A stretch of 40,100 nt of DNA from an uncultured Saprospiraceae bacterium (GTDB lineage Bacteria; Bacteroidota; Bacteroidia; Chitinophagales; Saprospiraceae): positions 1 to 40,100 of the forward strand of contig CALFUQ010000262.1 in NCBI GenBank assembly GCA_937929885.1, given 5' to 3'. The notes under the pieces were generated by a model. That model was not told where the DNA came from, did not search any database, and worked only from the letters and a program-made list of their open reading frames with translations. Below are positions 15,967 through 25,677 of this stretch, piece after piece. Each line of letters begins with the position of its first letter. The first letter of the stretch is position 1. The translations under genes and the position numbers were made by a program.

Positions 15967-18722
15967 GACTAAGAGTATATATAAAAATTTTACTTCTTCA
16001 TTTGTTCTTCATTGGGTTACTGACACCAGTGGTACAAGCACAAATTCCTGCTGTATTACCTACTGAAGCAGAGGCAAGAGCAGAGGCAGAAAAAAGAGGT
16101 TTGGACGAGCAAGTGGTTAGAGCTGCATTGCAAGCAGAAGGAATCGATGCAGACAATTACCAAAACTGGACGCCTGAGCAAATATTAAAAGCAGAGCAAA
16201 TAATTAAAAGATTAGAAGAAGAGAATGCTGCAATGAAGGAAGCTGAGAAGCCAGTTGTAGAAGAGGGTGTACTAGATACTTTACCAGAAGATATTATTGA
16301 TAACCTTCCCAAAGATCTTACAGAGGTAAAACTAGATTCTTTAATAGAGCTTGATCAGGATTCTATCTTGCTAGATAGTATCCGTGAAAAGATGATATAT
16401 GGTCATGATATATTTAAGATGGGGGATGTTAGAGTTTTTAGACAAAGTTCAGAGGTGAATGCTCCTGGTAGCTATATATTAGCAAGTGGAGACGAGATTA
16501 CGATTTCTATTTTCGGTAATTCACAATTAGAAGAAAAGCATGAGGTACGCGCAGATGGTTATATAAGAGCTCTTAATGGAAGGGAAAGGCTACTAATGCG
16601 AGGTATTAGCTTGGATCAAGCTAAGCAAAAGATAATGAGAAAATACTCGGAATCCTATAGATTTAAACCTAGTGAATTCGAAGTTACTTTGAACCAGAGT
16701 CGGACGGTAAGTGTAAATATTTTAGGAGAGGTAGAAAGCTCTGGTACAGTGACTATGTCTGCTTTAAACAGTGCATTCAATGCGCTCGTAAGTATAAAAG
16801 GTCCTACTGAAATCGGATCGGTCAGAAAAATAAAACTAATTAAAAACAAAGGTGGCGATGTCAAGGAACTTGATGTCTATAAGTACCTGACAAATCCGAG
16901 CTTTAAAGATGATTTTTTCTTGGAGGATAATGATGTAATTCATGTACCAGTACAAGGGAATATAATTACCATACTAGGAGAAGTTAAGAGACCAATGAGA
17001 TATGAATTGTTAGACAATGAAGGTCTCAAAGCATTATTAAAATACTCAGGGGGTCTTACTGATAAGGCATATAAGAAAACTTTTAGAGTCAAGAGGTATG
17101 AAGATGATGTTAAGAAAGTATCTGATATCCCTTACCTAGATCTTTTAAGGTCTAATAGCGACTTCGAGCTTTTTGATGGCGATGAGATAATGGTAGATAT
17201 AGTCCAGGAAGATCCACGAAACTTCGTGTCAGTAGTAGGTGAGGTAATTAACGAAGGAGAGTTTGAAAAAGTCGGAGGAATGAAACTTTATGACCTTCTT
17301 TTATTGGCTAGACTTAAGCCAGAGTCAAGGACTGACAGAGCATACCTAATTAGATCAAATCCTGATGGTACAAAATCCTACGAGATTGTAAATCTAGATG
17401 CGATACTTGGGGACAAACAATCTGCTGAGAATATCTTACTTGACGATAAGGATGAATTAATAATTTGGTCTAAGGATAGATTTGCCGATGCCATGTTTGT
17501 AACCATTGAAGGCGCAATTAGAGAAGAAGGGCAGATCCCATTTGACAGATCTCAGAACTTGAGAGTTTCTGACCTTTTAATATTCGGTGGTGGTCTAAGA
17601 AGAGATGCCGATAACATAGCAATCTTACATAGGTCTGATCCTCTCATACCAAATGAGATGCAGTATATAACAATTAGGATTGATGAGATATTGAATAATG
17701 AAAATAGCGATCAGAATGTAACATTAGATCCGTTCGATAAGCTATACATAGTTTCTAAAAATGTATTCGAAGAAGAGACTTTTATCAGAGTAGGAGGGGC
17801 AGTGAATAAGCCAGGGAAATTTGTCTATGGTCAGGGCATGGCAATTGAAGATGCCTTGACATTAGCTAATGGATTTCAATTGGCAGCAGCTACAAATAAT
17901 ATAGAAGTATCTAGAATTATTATCAAAGACAATGAACCTACAACAACAATCATTGCAAACTTAAGTGTAGATAGGAATTTCAATGTAGTAGATGGGGATG
18001 ATTCTAATTTTATGCTCCAGCCATTTGATAACTTGTTTGTGAGGTACGTACCTGAGTTTGAACTACAACAAAATGTAAGTGTCACAGGAGAGATAGTTTA
18101 TCCTGGTCCGTACAGTATCATTGACGATAATGAATCAATTACAAGTATCTTAAAAAGAGCAGGAGGATTAACTAAAGAAGCTTTTACGGCTGGTGCGACT
18201 TTATACAGAAGTCAAGATAGCCTAGGATATATCGTAATGAGATTAGATGAAGTGCTAAAAGACCCTAATAGTATTTATAACTATATCCTTAAAGATGGGG
18301 ATGAAATTAGAATACCTAAGCAAAAGGATTTTGTTACTATCAAAGGTGCAACTAGAGCGAAGGAAGTATTAGCTGATAAGATAATAGGTCGGGATAGTAC
18401 AGTTCGAGTTGCATATCACCCTGGTAAAAATGCGAGTTGGTATATAGATTATTACGCAGGTGGTATTTCTGATCAAGGTAAGAGAAATCGAATTTTCGTA
18501 GAACATCCTAATGGGGAGATCAAACAGACAGAACGATTTTTGTTCTGGCATAAATATCCTGAAGTCCGTAAAGGTTCAGTTATAAAAGTTGGAGTAGACC
18601 CTCCAAAAAACTTAGATGAGACTCAAAAAGAAGAAGTGAATTGGACAAAGATATTAGGGGATTCGGTCGCCCAGGTCACGTCTATATTGACACTGATTTT
18701 GCTGGTACAGCGGCTAGATTAA
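15963..18722 (+). CDS. Multi-SLBB-domain polysaccharide export (Wza-like/capsule) protein
   Basis: Signal peptide, Poly_export motif (YILASGDEITISIFGNSQLEEKHEVRADGYI), repeated SLBB blocks (VNILGEVESSGTV, VSVVGEVINEGEF, VTIEGAIREEGQ, IRVGGAVNKPGKF, VSVTGEIVYPGPY), C-terminal TM; 4-nt overlap with rfbB. Confidence 0.9.
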   Translation: MRLRVYIKILLLHLFFIGLLTPVVQAQIPAVLPTEAEARAEAEKRGLDEQVVRAALQAEGIDADNYQNWTPEQILKAEQIIKRLEEENAAMKEAEKPVVEEGVLDTLPEDIIDNLPKDLTEVKLDSLIELDQDSILLDSIREKMIYGHDIFKMGDVRVFRQSSEVNAPGSYILASGDEITISIFGNSQLEEKHEVRADGYIRALNGRERLLMRGISLDQAKQKIMRKYSESYRFKPSEFEVTLNQSRTVSVNILGEVESSGTVTMSALNSAFNALVSIKGPTEIGSVRKIKLIKNKGGDVKELDVYKYLTNPSFKDDFFLEDNDVIHVPVQGNIITILGEVKRPMRYELLDNEGLKALLKYSGGLTDKAYKKTFRVKRYEDDVKKVSDIPYLDLLRSNSDFELFDGDEIMVDIVQEDPRNFVSVVGEVINEGEFEKVGGMKLYDLLLLARLKPESRTDRAYLIRSNPDGTKSYEIVNLDAILGDKQSAENILLDDKDELIIWSKDRFADAMFVTIEGAIREEGQIPFDRSQNLRVSDLLIFGGGLRRDADNIAILHRSDPLIPNEMQYITIRIDEILNNENSDQNVTLDPFDKLYIVSKNVFEEETFIRVGGAVNKPGKFVYGQGMAIEDALTLANGFQLAAATNNIEVSRIIIKDNEPTTTIIANLSVDRNFNVVDGDDSNFMLQPFDNLFVRYVPEFELQQNVSVTGEIVYPGPYSIIDDNESITSILKRAGGLTKEAFTAGATLYRSQDSLGYIVMRLDEVLKDPNSIYNYILKDGDEIRIPKQKDFVTIKGATRAKEVLADKIIGRDSTVRVAYHPGKNASWYIDYYAGGISDQGKRNRIFVEHPNGEIKQTERFLFWHKYPEVRKGSVIKVGVDPPKNLDETQKEEVNWTKILGDSVAQVTSILTLILLVQRLD

Positions 18723-18820
18723 CAATTTCGTCGACAAGTCGAAGTGTCAATAGTCTATTGTCGATAGAATTATCTAGAGCAAATGCTCTATTGATCATTG
18801 ACTGACCACTATTGACTAAA

Positions 18821-20026
18821 CTACCCAGTAATTGCTTTAATCCCAGGAAGCTTTTTGCCTTCTAAGTACTCAAGCATAGCACCACCGCCTGTAGAAACGA
18901 AGCTTACTTTATCTGACAGCCCTGCCTTATTAACAGCAGCAACAGAATCACCTCCCCCGATTAAAGAGAAACTTCCATTAGAAGTAGCCTCTGCAACTAC
19001 TTTAGCTGTAGACATCGTGCCATTAGAAAAATTGGACATCTCAAAAACTCCTAGCGGGCCATTCCAAAGTATAGTCTTAGAATCCATAAGCACTTCACTA
19101 AATTTTTGTATTGCTTTAGGCCCTATATCAAGTCCCATCCAACCATCAGGTATTTCGTTGCTATTTACAGTTTGAGTTTTTGCATCATTATTAAAGTCAT
19201 CAGCAATTACAGAATCTTCTGGTAGGTAAATGTCAACATTGTTATTTGCAGCTTTCTCTAGTAACTCTTTAGCAAGATCAAGGTGACTATCCTCACATAG
19301 TGAGTTTCCAATCTGACCTCCTTTAGCTTTTACAAAAGTATAAGCCATACCTCCCCCGATAATAATATTCTGAGTAAGCTCCATTAGCCTTTCCAGTAGC
19401 TGAATCTTATCAGATACTTTCGCTCCGCCTACAATTGCAGTCAGAGGCCTCGCTGGGCTATTGAGAACCTTATCAGCATTCTTAATCTCTGCATTCATCA
19501 AGTATCCAAAAGACTTTTCATCATGCTTAAAGTGAGCTGCAACCGCAGAAGTAGAAGCATGTGCTCTATGTGCAGTTCCAAAAGCATCGTTGATATATAG
19601 ATCACCAAGATTAGATAGCCCTGCAGCAAAGATTTCGTCTCCTTTTGATTCTCCTTTATGAAATCTTGTATTCTCTAGAACTAATACCTGGCCTGGATTT
19701 AAAAGATATGATTTACTCAATGCCTCACTACCTACAGTATCTGGTGAGAAAAAAACTTCTGTCCCAAGTAATGACTTAAGGTGACTTACAACATGTCTAA
19801 GGGTAAATTTCTCCACATTAATAGATCCATCTTTATTAAGCTTTTTTTGAGGCCTACCTAGATGTGACATAAGTATAACTGCACCTCCTTGATCTAGTAC
19901 ATGTTTGATGGTTGGCAACGCCTTTTGGATTCGAGTATCATCAGTGATGTTATAATCTTTATCTAAAGGGACGTTAAAATCCACGCGCATCAATACTCGC
20001 TTAAGTCTAAAGTCTAAATCTTTCAT
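18821..20026 (-). CDS. pgk: Phosphoglycerate kinase
   Basis: [73 protein letters not shown]. Confidence 0.97.
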   Translation of the reverse strand: MKDLDFRLKRVLMRVDFNVPLDKDYNITDDTRIQKALPTIKHVLDQGGAVILMSHLGRPQKKLNKDGSINVEKFTLRHVVSHLKSLLGTEVFFSPDTVGSEALSKSYLLNPGQVLVLENTRFHKGESKGDEIFAAGLSNLGDLYINDAFGTAHRAHASTSAVAAHFKHDEKSFGYLMNAEIKNADKVLNSPARPLTAIVGGAKVSDKIQLLERLMELTQNIIIGGGMAYTFVKAKGGQIGNSLCEDSHLDLAKELLEKAANNNVDIYLPEDSVIADDFNNDAKTQTVNSNEIPDGWMGLDIGPKAIQKFSEVLMDSKTILWNGPLGVFEMSNFSNGTMSTAKVVAEATSNGSFSLIGGGDSVAAVNKAGLSDKVSFVSTGGGAMLEYLEGKKLPGIKAITG

Positions 20027-20052
20027 GTTGGAGATATTTAAATAGAATTCAT

Positions 20053-20086
20053 AAAAAAAACACCAACCGAAAAATCGATTGGTGTT
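20053..20086 (-). terminator. Rho-independent terminator-like hairpin in the gap-pgk intergenic region
   Basis: Minus strand AACACCAATCGA-TTTT-TCGGTTGGTGTT followed by TTTTTT; 12-bp stem with one mismatch. Confidence 0.75.
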
Positions 20087-20108
20087 ACTAAATTACTTTT
20101 TATTGCAA

Positions 20109-21101
20109 TTATACTTTACTTACTAAGTCTGCAAGTCTCGCAGAGTATCCTGCTTCGTTATCATACCACGCTACAATCTTCACCATCTTACCCATAACGT
20201 TTGTCATTTTAGAATCAAATATGCACGAGTGCTTGTTTCCTACGATATCAGATGACACTAAAGGATCTGTAGAGTATTCTATAATTCCTTTCATATCGCC
20301 TTTCTTGGCTGCTGCTTTAAATGCTGCATTGATTGATTCAATCGTTGCACTTTTCTTCACGATAGCATTTACTTCTATCATTGATCCAGTTATGACAGGC
20401 ACTCTCACTGCGATTGCAAATAACTTCCCTTTCACTTTAGGATATACTTTACCTACTGCAGTTGCTGCGCCAGTAGTTGTCGGTATGATGTTATAAGCAG
20501 CGGCTCTAGCTCTTCTAAGGTCAGCATGTGGAGCATCTTGTATTCTTTGATCAGATGTATAGGCGTGAGTAGTTGTTAAAGAGCCTTGTACAAATCCGAA
20601 GTTTTGATCTAATACTTTCATAGCTGGTGCTAGACAGTTAGTAGTGCAACTAGCATTTGAGAATATTTTCTTCTTTTTAGTAGCGTCTTTGCTATTAACT
20701 CCTAATACTACTGTAGTGATATCATCACTCTTTGCAGGTGCAGATAAAACTACTTTTTTAGCTCCAGCCTTGAGGTGCAATCCTGCACCTTCTGTTGTTC
20801 TAAAGATTCCAGTACATTCTAACACTACGTCTATCTTCATTTCTTTCCAAGGCAGCTTAGAAGGATCTCTCTCTGACGAAGCAGCTATTCTATTTCCATC
20901 TACAATTATATTCTTTGCAGTTGAACTTATTCTATGATTAAATTTTCCATGAGCACTATCATATTTTAATAAGTGCGCTAGGGTAGCGTTATCTGTTAGA
21001 TCATTTATTGCTACGACATCTATTCCTCTTTTTCCAAATAGATTTCTAAATGTAAGTCTTCCGATTCTTCCGAATCCATTGATTGCTACTCTTGTAGGCA
21101 T
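20109..21101 (-). CDS. gap: Glyceraldehyde-3-phosphate dehydrogenase, type I
   Basis: VAINGFGRIGRLTFRN, SNASCTTNCLAPAMKVL, RRARAAAYNIIPTTTGAA, WYDNEAGYSARLADL. Confidence 0.97.
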   Translation of the reverse strand: MPTRVAINGFGRIGRLTFRNLFGKRGIDVVAINDLTDNATLAHLLKYDSAHGKFNHRISSTAKNIIVDGNRIAASSERDPSKLPWKEMKIDVVLECTGIFRTTEGAGLHLKAGAKKVVLSAPAKSDDITTVVLGVNSKDATKKKKIFSNASCTTNCLAPAMKVLDQNFGFVQGSLTTTHAYTSDQRIQDAPHADLRRARAAAYNIIPTTTGAATAVGKVYPKVKGKLFAIAVRVPVITGSMIEVNAIVKKSATIESINAAFKAAAKKGDMKGIIEYSTDPLVSSDIVGNKHSCIFDSKMTNVMGKMVKIVAWYDNEAGYSARLADLVSKV

Positions 21102-21136
21102 GTTTTTAATTTTAGTTTAAACGTATAATTTGACTG

Positions 21137-21144
21137 CAAAGCTA
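21137..21144 (-). promoter_or_regulatory. Candidate -7 element TAGCTTTG of gap
   Basis: Exact TAnnTTTG on minus strand, 35 nt upstream of the ATG. Confidence 0.4.
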
Positions 21145-21247
21145 AATATTGTTTGCAATCTTTGCATAATAGTCAAGGCATTCAGAATATAATTCTTTTT
21201 TAACGTCTCAAAAAGAATATTGAACTTATTGCGAAAGCAGAACCTAC

Positions 21248-22837
21248 CTATTGTTTTACGAATTTTTGAGAAATACTTTGACTCTTCCCTTCTATCGTTA
21301 TCAGATACATTCCTGGCAATAGATTAGTACTGTCAAAGTGAACGATATGATTACCTGTATTATAAAATTCTTGCTTCTTAATAGACTTCACTTTTGCACC
21401 ACTTAGGTCTGTTATATTTATTGATAATGCCTCTCCATAACTTACATCAAATCCTACATTTACTAATCCTGTTGCAGGGTTAGGAGCAATTAGTTTTATA
21501 CTATTTGAAGATTCATTTATTTCTTCTGTAGGAGTTGTTGAGTCGACAAAGAATACATCTTCATCTCCTTCATTGTACGGAATGTATGCTATTGGCAGAT
21601 AGTACATTTCGTCTGTTGTATTTTCTCCCCACGAAACAGTTACTGGTGGATCACTAGGATTGTTTGGATTCTCTGAGGTGTTGTCATAGGTTGCGATTGC
21701 ATGTACTTTAGAACCTTTCTCTGCTACTATTAATCTATCAAAGAAATATCCACCTTGCCAGTTAAAATCCCATTCAGGTATTTTAATCAGATTGATACTA
21801 TCGCCACTTGGTGTTTCTAGATATACTTTCCAATCCTGTCCTAGTAGATGCATATGTGGAGAAATACCCATGATGCTTATATCTTCAGGTACTTCCCATA
21901 TTCCATGAAACTGCTCAACTCTATTGGCATCTATAATAAATAGATCATTTACAACACTTGGTAGTGGTACCATAATATGTGACACTACGCTTCTTTCAAT
22001 TTCTTCTTCTTCATCAGCAAAGAAAATATTTACTGTAGTTAAATCAGTCTCATCGGTCGGCCAAGGTGCATAATGCATTTGGATTACCAGATCAGAACCA
22101 GCTCCTAATGTCTGACCCAGACCTTCTGGATAGAATATTGGTTTTTGCCCTGGGACATAACCAGGATATTGTTTCTGCGTAAGTATACTTTCTAAATCAT
22201 CGCCCGCAAATCCTCCGAAACCATCAAAGCCATACTTTGAGGTTTTCGCATCATTTCTCGCCGCTTGTCCTGTTAAATCTTCAAAAAACAAAGCGTGATG
22301 TACTATCTGCGGATTACCCGGTCTAAGTTCTATTGCTTTTAATGTTTTGTCTTCTGTTAATCCTGTAGGAAGTACGAAATATCTGTACTCATCTTTATTA
22401 TTGCCTTTGTGTAAATACGATTCACTAAACTTCAAAACTAAATCTGGTTCTCCTAAGACAGACCCATCTGGAAAATCTGGAAATGGTGTAGGGTCCTCAG
22501 ATCCTTCTGGGCTGCCTGCATCTACCCAGTCAGCGATCATATCTATCTCATCATCTGTCAAAAAATTCTCCCCAAGAAAATGTCTATAATCAGGATCAGG
22601 TTGCCATGGCGGCATATACTTTATCCCAGTAGCATATTTAATCGAACTAGAAAAGTTTTTAACCTCTTCATAATTTGTAAATGACATAGGTCCTATCTCT
22701 CCTGGCCTGTGGCAGGTAGAGCATTTTTGATAGATAACAGGGGCAATGTCTTTGTTATACGTTTGACCAATGATAATATCAGGTATTATAAAGCATACCG
22801 CAAAAACGAAAATTACTAAGAGGGTTTTATTTTTCAT
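21248..22837 (-). CDS. Secreted c-heme / copper type II ascorbate-dependent monooxygenase-like protein with T9SS sorting domain
   Basis: Signal peptide; heme site CSTCHRPGEIGPMSF; His-rich PHM-like motifs (VHHALFFED, IQMHYAPWP, GISPHMHLLGQDWKVY); C-terminal APNPATGLVNVGF...LLPGMYLITIEG. Confidence 0.8.
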   Translation of the reverse strand: MKNKTLLVIFVFAVCFIIPDIIIGQTYNKDIAPVIYQKCSTCHRPGEIGPMSFTNYEEVKNFSSSIKYATGIKYMPPWQPDPDYRHFLGENFLTDDEIDMIADWVDAGSPEGSEDPTPFPDFPDGSVLGEPDLVLKFSESYLHKGNNKDEYRYFVLPTGLTEDKTLKAIELRPGNPQIVHHALFFEDLTGQAARNDAKTSKYGFDGFGGFAGDDLESILTQKQYPGYVPGQKPIFYPEGLGQTLGAGSDLVIQMHYAPWPTDETDLTTVNIFFADEEEEIERSVVSHIMVPLPSVVNDLFIIDANRVEQFHGIWEVPEDISIMGISPHMHLLGQDWKVYLETPSGDSINLIKIPEWDFNWQGGYFFDRLIVAEKGSKVHAIATYDNTSENPNNPSDPPVTVSWGENTTDEMYYLPIAYIPYNEGDEDVFFVDSTTPTEEINESSNSIKLIAPNPATGLVNVGFDVSYGEALSINITDLSGAKVKSIKKQEFYNTGNHIVHFDSTNLLPGMYLITIEGKSQSISQKFVKQ

Positions 22838-23368
22838 CTACAAATTATCATTGTAATTAATGAAGCAACCTACAGGTTGCGTGCGTGTTATTAAAATATC
22901 TTTTTGAGCAACTATATTGCTAAGCGTAGATTCTAAATCAAAATTTTTAATTACTCTTCTCCTTTGTCCTATAGAAACATACCTATCATCTATTCTACCA
23001 CTGTACACCACCTTGTCAAGGTTATGATCATAGACAAAAACCTCAGGGAGGATTTTAGCATCAAACTTGTGAGACAATTTTTTAAAATAATCTGTCTTTA
23101 GTTCAAACTTAATATTGAATTCTGATTTGAAGTTTTCTATGTTTTCTTTCTTAGAAGAGAAATTTGGAAAAACGCCTACGAATTCTATTTCGTCAGAGTG
23201 ATAGTTATCGTAAAGTGTATTTAATTCTGACGCATATTCTCTGCAAATTTTACACTCATCTAGCAAGAAAATATATACAGTAGTTTTTGGAGGTATTATA
23301 GTTTGTGGGTCAATATTATTTGTAGAGAAAAAAGATAAGAGGGTAGTTAATAGTAAAGCCAGATACAT
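22838..23368 (-). CDS. Thioredoxin-like/redoxin-domain protein
   Basis: CKIC motif after a predicted beta strand (TTVYIFLLDECKICREYASEL), ILPEVFVYD cis-Pro region, PVGCFI C-terminus; likely start ATG 23368 rather than TTG 23404. Confidence 0.75.
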   Translation of the reverse strand: MYLALLLTTLLSFFSTNNIDPQTIIPPKTTVYIFLLDECKICREYASELNTLYDNYHSDEIEFVGVFPNFSSKKENIENFKSEFNIKFELKTDYFKKLSHKFDAKILPEVFVYDHNLDKVVYSGRIDDRYVSIGQRRRVIKNFDLESTLSNIVAQKDILITRTQPVGCFINYNDNL

Positions 23369-23373
23369 TACTT

Positions 23374-23404
23374 CAAAGTTACTGATAAGTAAAATCAATG
23401 TCAA
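23374..23404 (-). promoter_or_regulatory. Promoter of the redoxin/monooxygenase operon: -33 TTG, 20-nt spacer, -7 TAACTTTG
   Basis: Minus strand TTG(23404-23402)-N20-TAACTTTG(23381-23374); ATG begins 5 nt later. Confidence 0.6.
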
Positions 23405-23643
23405 TTATCTCTCATGTTGTTATTGTCCATTTGGCGGCTCATAAGGCAGTAGTAAACTTATAACACATTACAATTTTTAATAATATGAAATCATAAAAAT
23501 TAACTCATTGAGGATGGAGTTAAGGAGACTATTCTCATTATTTATCACTATTAAACTTATGATTAACTTTGAATAAATTAATCAAGAGCCCATTTCATTT
23601 TCAATAGTATTGGTGCGCATAATTAGATAATTTCAAAAAGAGC

Positions 23644-24621
23644 ATGAGTATTGTGAGCGAACCAATAAGAATAGAATTGCCAACCCAGTTTGAAATGGGT
23701 ACTGTAAATGCATACCTGTTTAAGTCTCCAGTACCAACACTTATAGACTGTGGCGAAAAAACTGAAGATTGCTGGAGTGCATTAGTAGCAGGGTTAGAAA
23801 ATAACGGGCTTAAAATAACTGACTTAAAACGAGTAATTATCACTCATGCTCATGTAGATCACATGGGTATGGCTGCAAGGGTAGCAAAAGAATCTGGAGC
23901 TAAAGTGTGGGTTTCGGAGATGGTAAAACCATGGGCAATTGACCTTGCTGGTATGCAAGCAATAAGATGGGATACGATTACAGGATTATTAACTGAGATT
24001 ACAAATCAGAAAGACTCTCCATTACATCAAGGCTTTGCAAAGTTTTTTAACAACTATAAAGAGTATTGGGAAGTAATACCCCCAGAAAGTGTAACTACTT
24101 TTCAAGTAGGGGATTCACTTACGTTGGGCGATGGAAAGTGGGAAATTATGTATGCGCCAGGGCATTGTGTAAATCAAACATGTTTTTATAATCATGACAC
24201 TAAAGAACTAATAGCAGCAGACATGCTACTTAGAATTGCCTCTACACCAGTTATAGATGCAGATCTCAAGGATCCATCTAAGCGAGCAGGTGGATTAGAA
24301 GTGATGATCAAGACAATGAAAAAATACATGGCCTTAGAATTGTCTACAGTTTATCCAGGTCATTATGACCCGATCCAAAATGGGAATGAGTTACTACAAC
24401 ATCAATTAGATCGGATAAACGCGCGAATAGATCAAACTCATGATCTAATCAAAGGAGGCCCAATAGGATTTTTTGAAGTCTTGCAATCTATGTATAAAGG
24501 GAGAGTTAGTGGACCTGCTATTCCGATGATGATTGGGTATTTAGATGTCTTACAGACAAATAAAATGATAGTCAGCAGCCAAACTCCTGACGGCATTGTA
24601 TATTCTATTAATGCTAACTAA
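23644..24621 (+). CDS. MBL-fold metallo-hydrolase
   Basis: VIITHAHVDHMGMAARV (HxHxDH), YAPGHCVNQTCFY, VYPGHYDPI; candidate promoter TAACTTTG at 23564-23571. Confidence 0.9.
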   Translation: MSIVSEPIRIELPTQFEMGTVNAYLFKSPVPTLIDCGEKTEDCWSALVAGLENNGLKITDLKRVIITHAHVDHMGMAARVAKESGAKVWVSEMVKPWAIDLAGMQAIRWDTITGLLTEITNQKDSPLHQGFAKFFNNYKEYWEVIPPESVTTFQVGDSLTLGDGKWEIMYAPGHCVNQTCFYNHDTKELIAADMLLRIASTPVIDADLKDPSKRAGGLEVMIKTMKKYMALELSTVYPGHYDPIQNGNELLQHQLDRINARIDQTHDLIKGGPIGFFEVLQSMYKGRVSGPAIPMMIGYLDVLQTNKMIVSSQTPDGIVYSINAN

Positions 24622-24774
24622 TTGACAATCAAGACGTTTTAACCTGTATCTAATTTTAACATTTATATTTTACTGCGGGATAGGGGTAATGATCAGTTAG
24701 GAGTGTCTCCTTTCTGAGTTACGATATTCGATTTGTCGTCTATTGTACTTTTTTACACCAAACGAATTTTTACA

Positions 24775-25677
24775 ATGAAGTCATTAAACACCTTGCTTCC
24801 GCTACGGAAGTGGAGATCGTCCTTTATCAGGATTTTCGGTCTATCGCTTATATTTTTGACAACCTTCCCTTCTTTTTCTCAATGTGATATCAATATTTTT
24901 CAACGAGGTACTTCTGCTACTGGATCTGTAAGTCTTATGCCATGGCTATCATATACGAGTGGATGTGAGATTAGCAATGACTGTGGTCAGTTATCTGAAC
25001 TTGTAGTCTGGGATATGGAAGATGTAGATCCATGTAAAAATGGTATATCCAAACCCAACATATCTGAGTGTAAAGTTGATGTAGGCACATCCGCAGTTAT
25101 TTCGAAGAGTAAATTCTCTTATGGGAGTGATGATTCTGATTTTGCCTTAGCAATAGGGAAGGGCCAGGTGTCTAGATTTAAAACTGAGTTTAAGCCTATT
25201 CATGGGCAAAGTGGTGAAATTATTAATCTTATCTACAGCGTGAAAAGTTTGGGTAAAGATGATCTCATCTGCAAAGAAAATGTTAAGCTAAATGAAAGTT
25301 TAGACGTAGAATATTCTATTGCCATTTTATCCAGAGGTAAACAAATCTACATGGGACTCAAAAAAGTATCATCACTCTGGGAGGAAGAGATCATTGACTT
25401 AGATTATATATGTGATGGGGAGAATTTGTATTCAAATGAAGAGTCACTAGAACTGGAGATTATCATAACTAATTTTACCACTTTCGGTAATACGGTCCTA
25501 GGCCTAGATAATTTAATTCTCGAGGGTAAGGAATGTATGTTCAACGATAACTTAGCTTACGAGTGGAGTAATGGTGCAACTACAGAAAAAATATCATCAA
25601 TAGAAAAAGGTAATTACTGTGTGACTGTTACTGATTGTAATGGATGTCAGGCAGTTGATTGTATTAGTGTTAATTAG
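24775..25677 (+). CDS. Secreted protein of unknown function with a C-terminal SprB-like half-repeat
   Basis: Signal peptide from ATG 24775 (RIFGLSLIFLTTFPSFSQ); C-terminus YEWSNGATTEKISSIEKGNYCVTVTDCNGCQAVDCI resembles SprB/CHU_C-type repeats. Confidence 0.6.
   Translation: MKSLNTLLPLRKWRSSFIRIFGLSLIFLTTFPSFSQCDINIFQRGTSATGSVSLMPWLSYTSGCEISNDCGQLSELVVWDMEDVDPCKNGISKPNISECKVDVGTSAVISKSKFSYGSDDSDFALAIGKGQVSRFKTEFKPIHGQSGEIINLIYSVKSLGKDDLICKENVKLNESLDVEYSIAILSRGKQIYMGLKKVSSLWEEEIIDLDYICDGENLYSNEESLELEIIITNFTTFGNTVLGLDNLILEGKECMFNDNLAYEWSNGATTEKISSIEKGNYCVTVTDCNGCQAVDCISVN

Noticed and set aside
18855-19175. Plus-strand 106-aa ORF
   Set aside because: Antisense to pgk coding sequence; low-complexity Ser/Pro/Leu composition typical of antisense frames.
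20221-20937. Two plus-strand ORFs antisense to gap (91 and 97 aa)
   Set aside because: Fully overlapped by the highly conserved gap gene on the other strand.
24699-24711. AGGAG-TGT-CTCCT hairpin after the MBL gene as a terminator
   Set aside because: Only 5-bp stem and no proper T-run; too weak to call.
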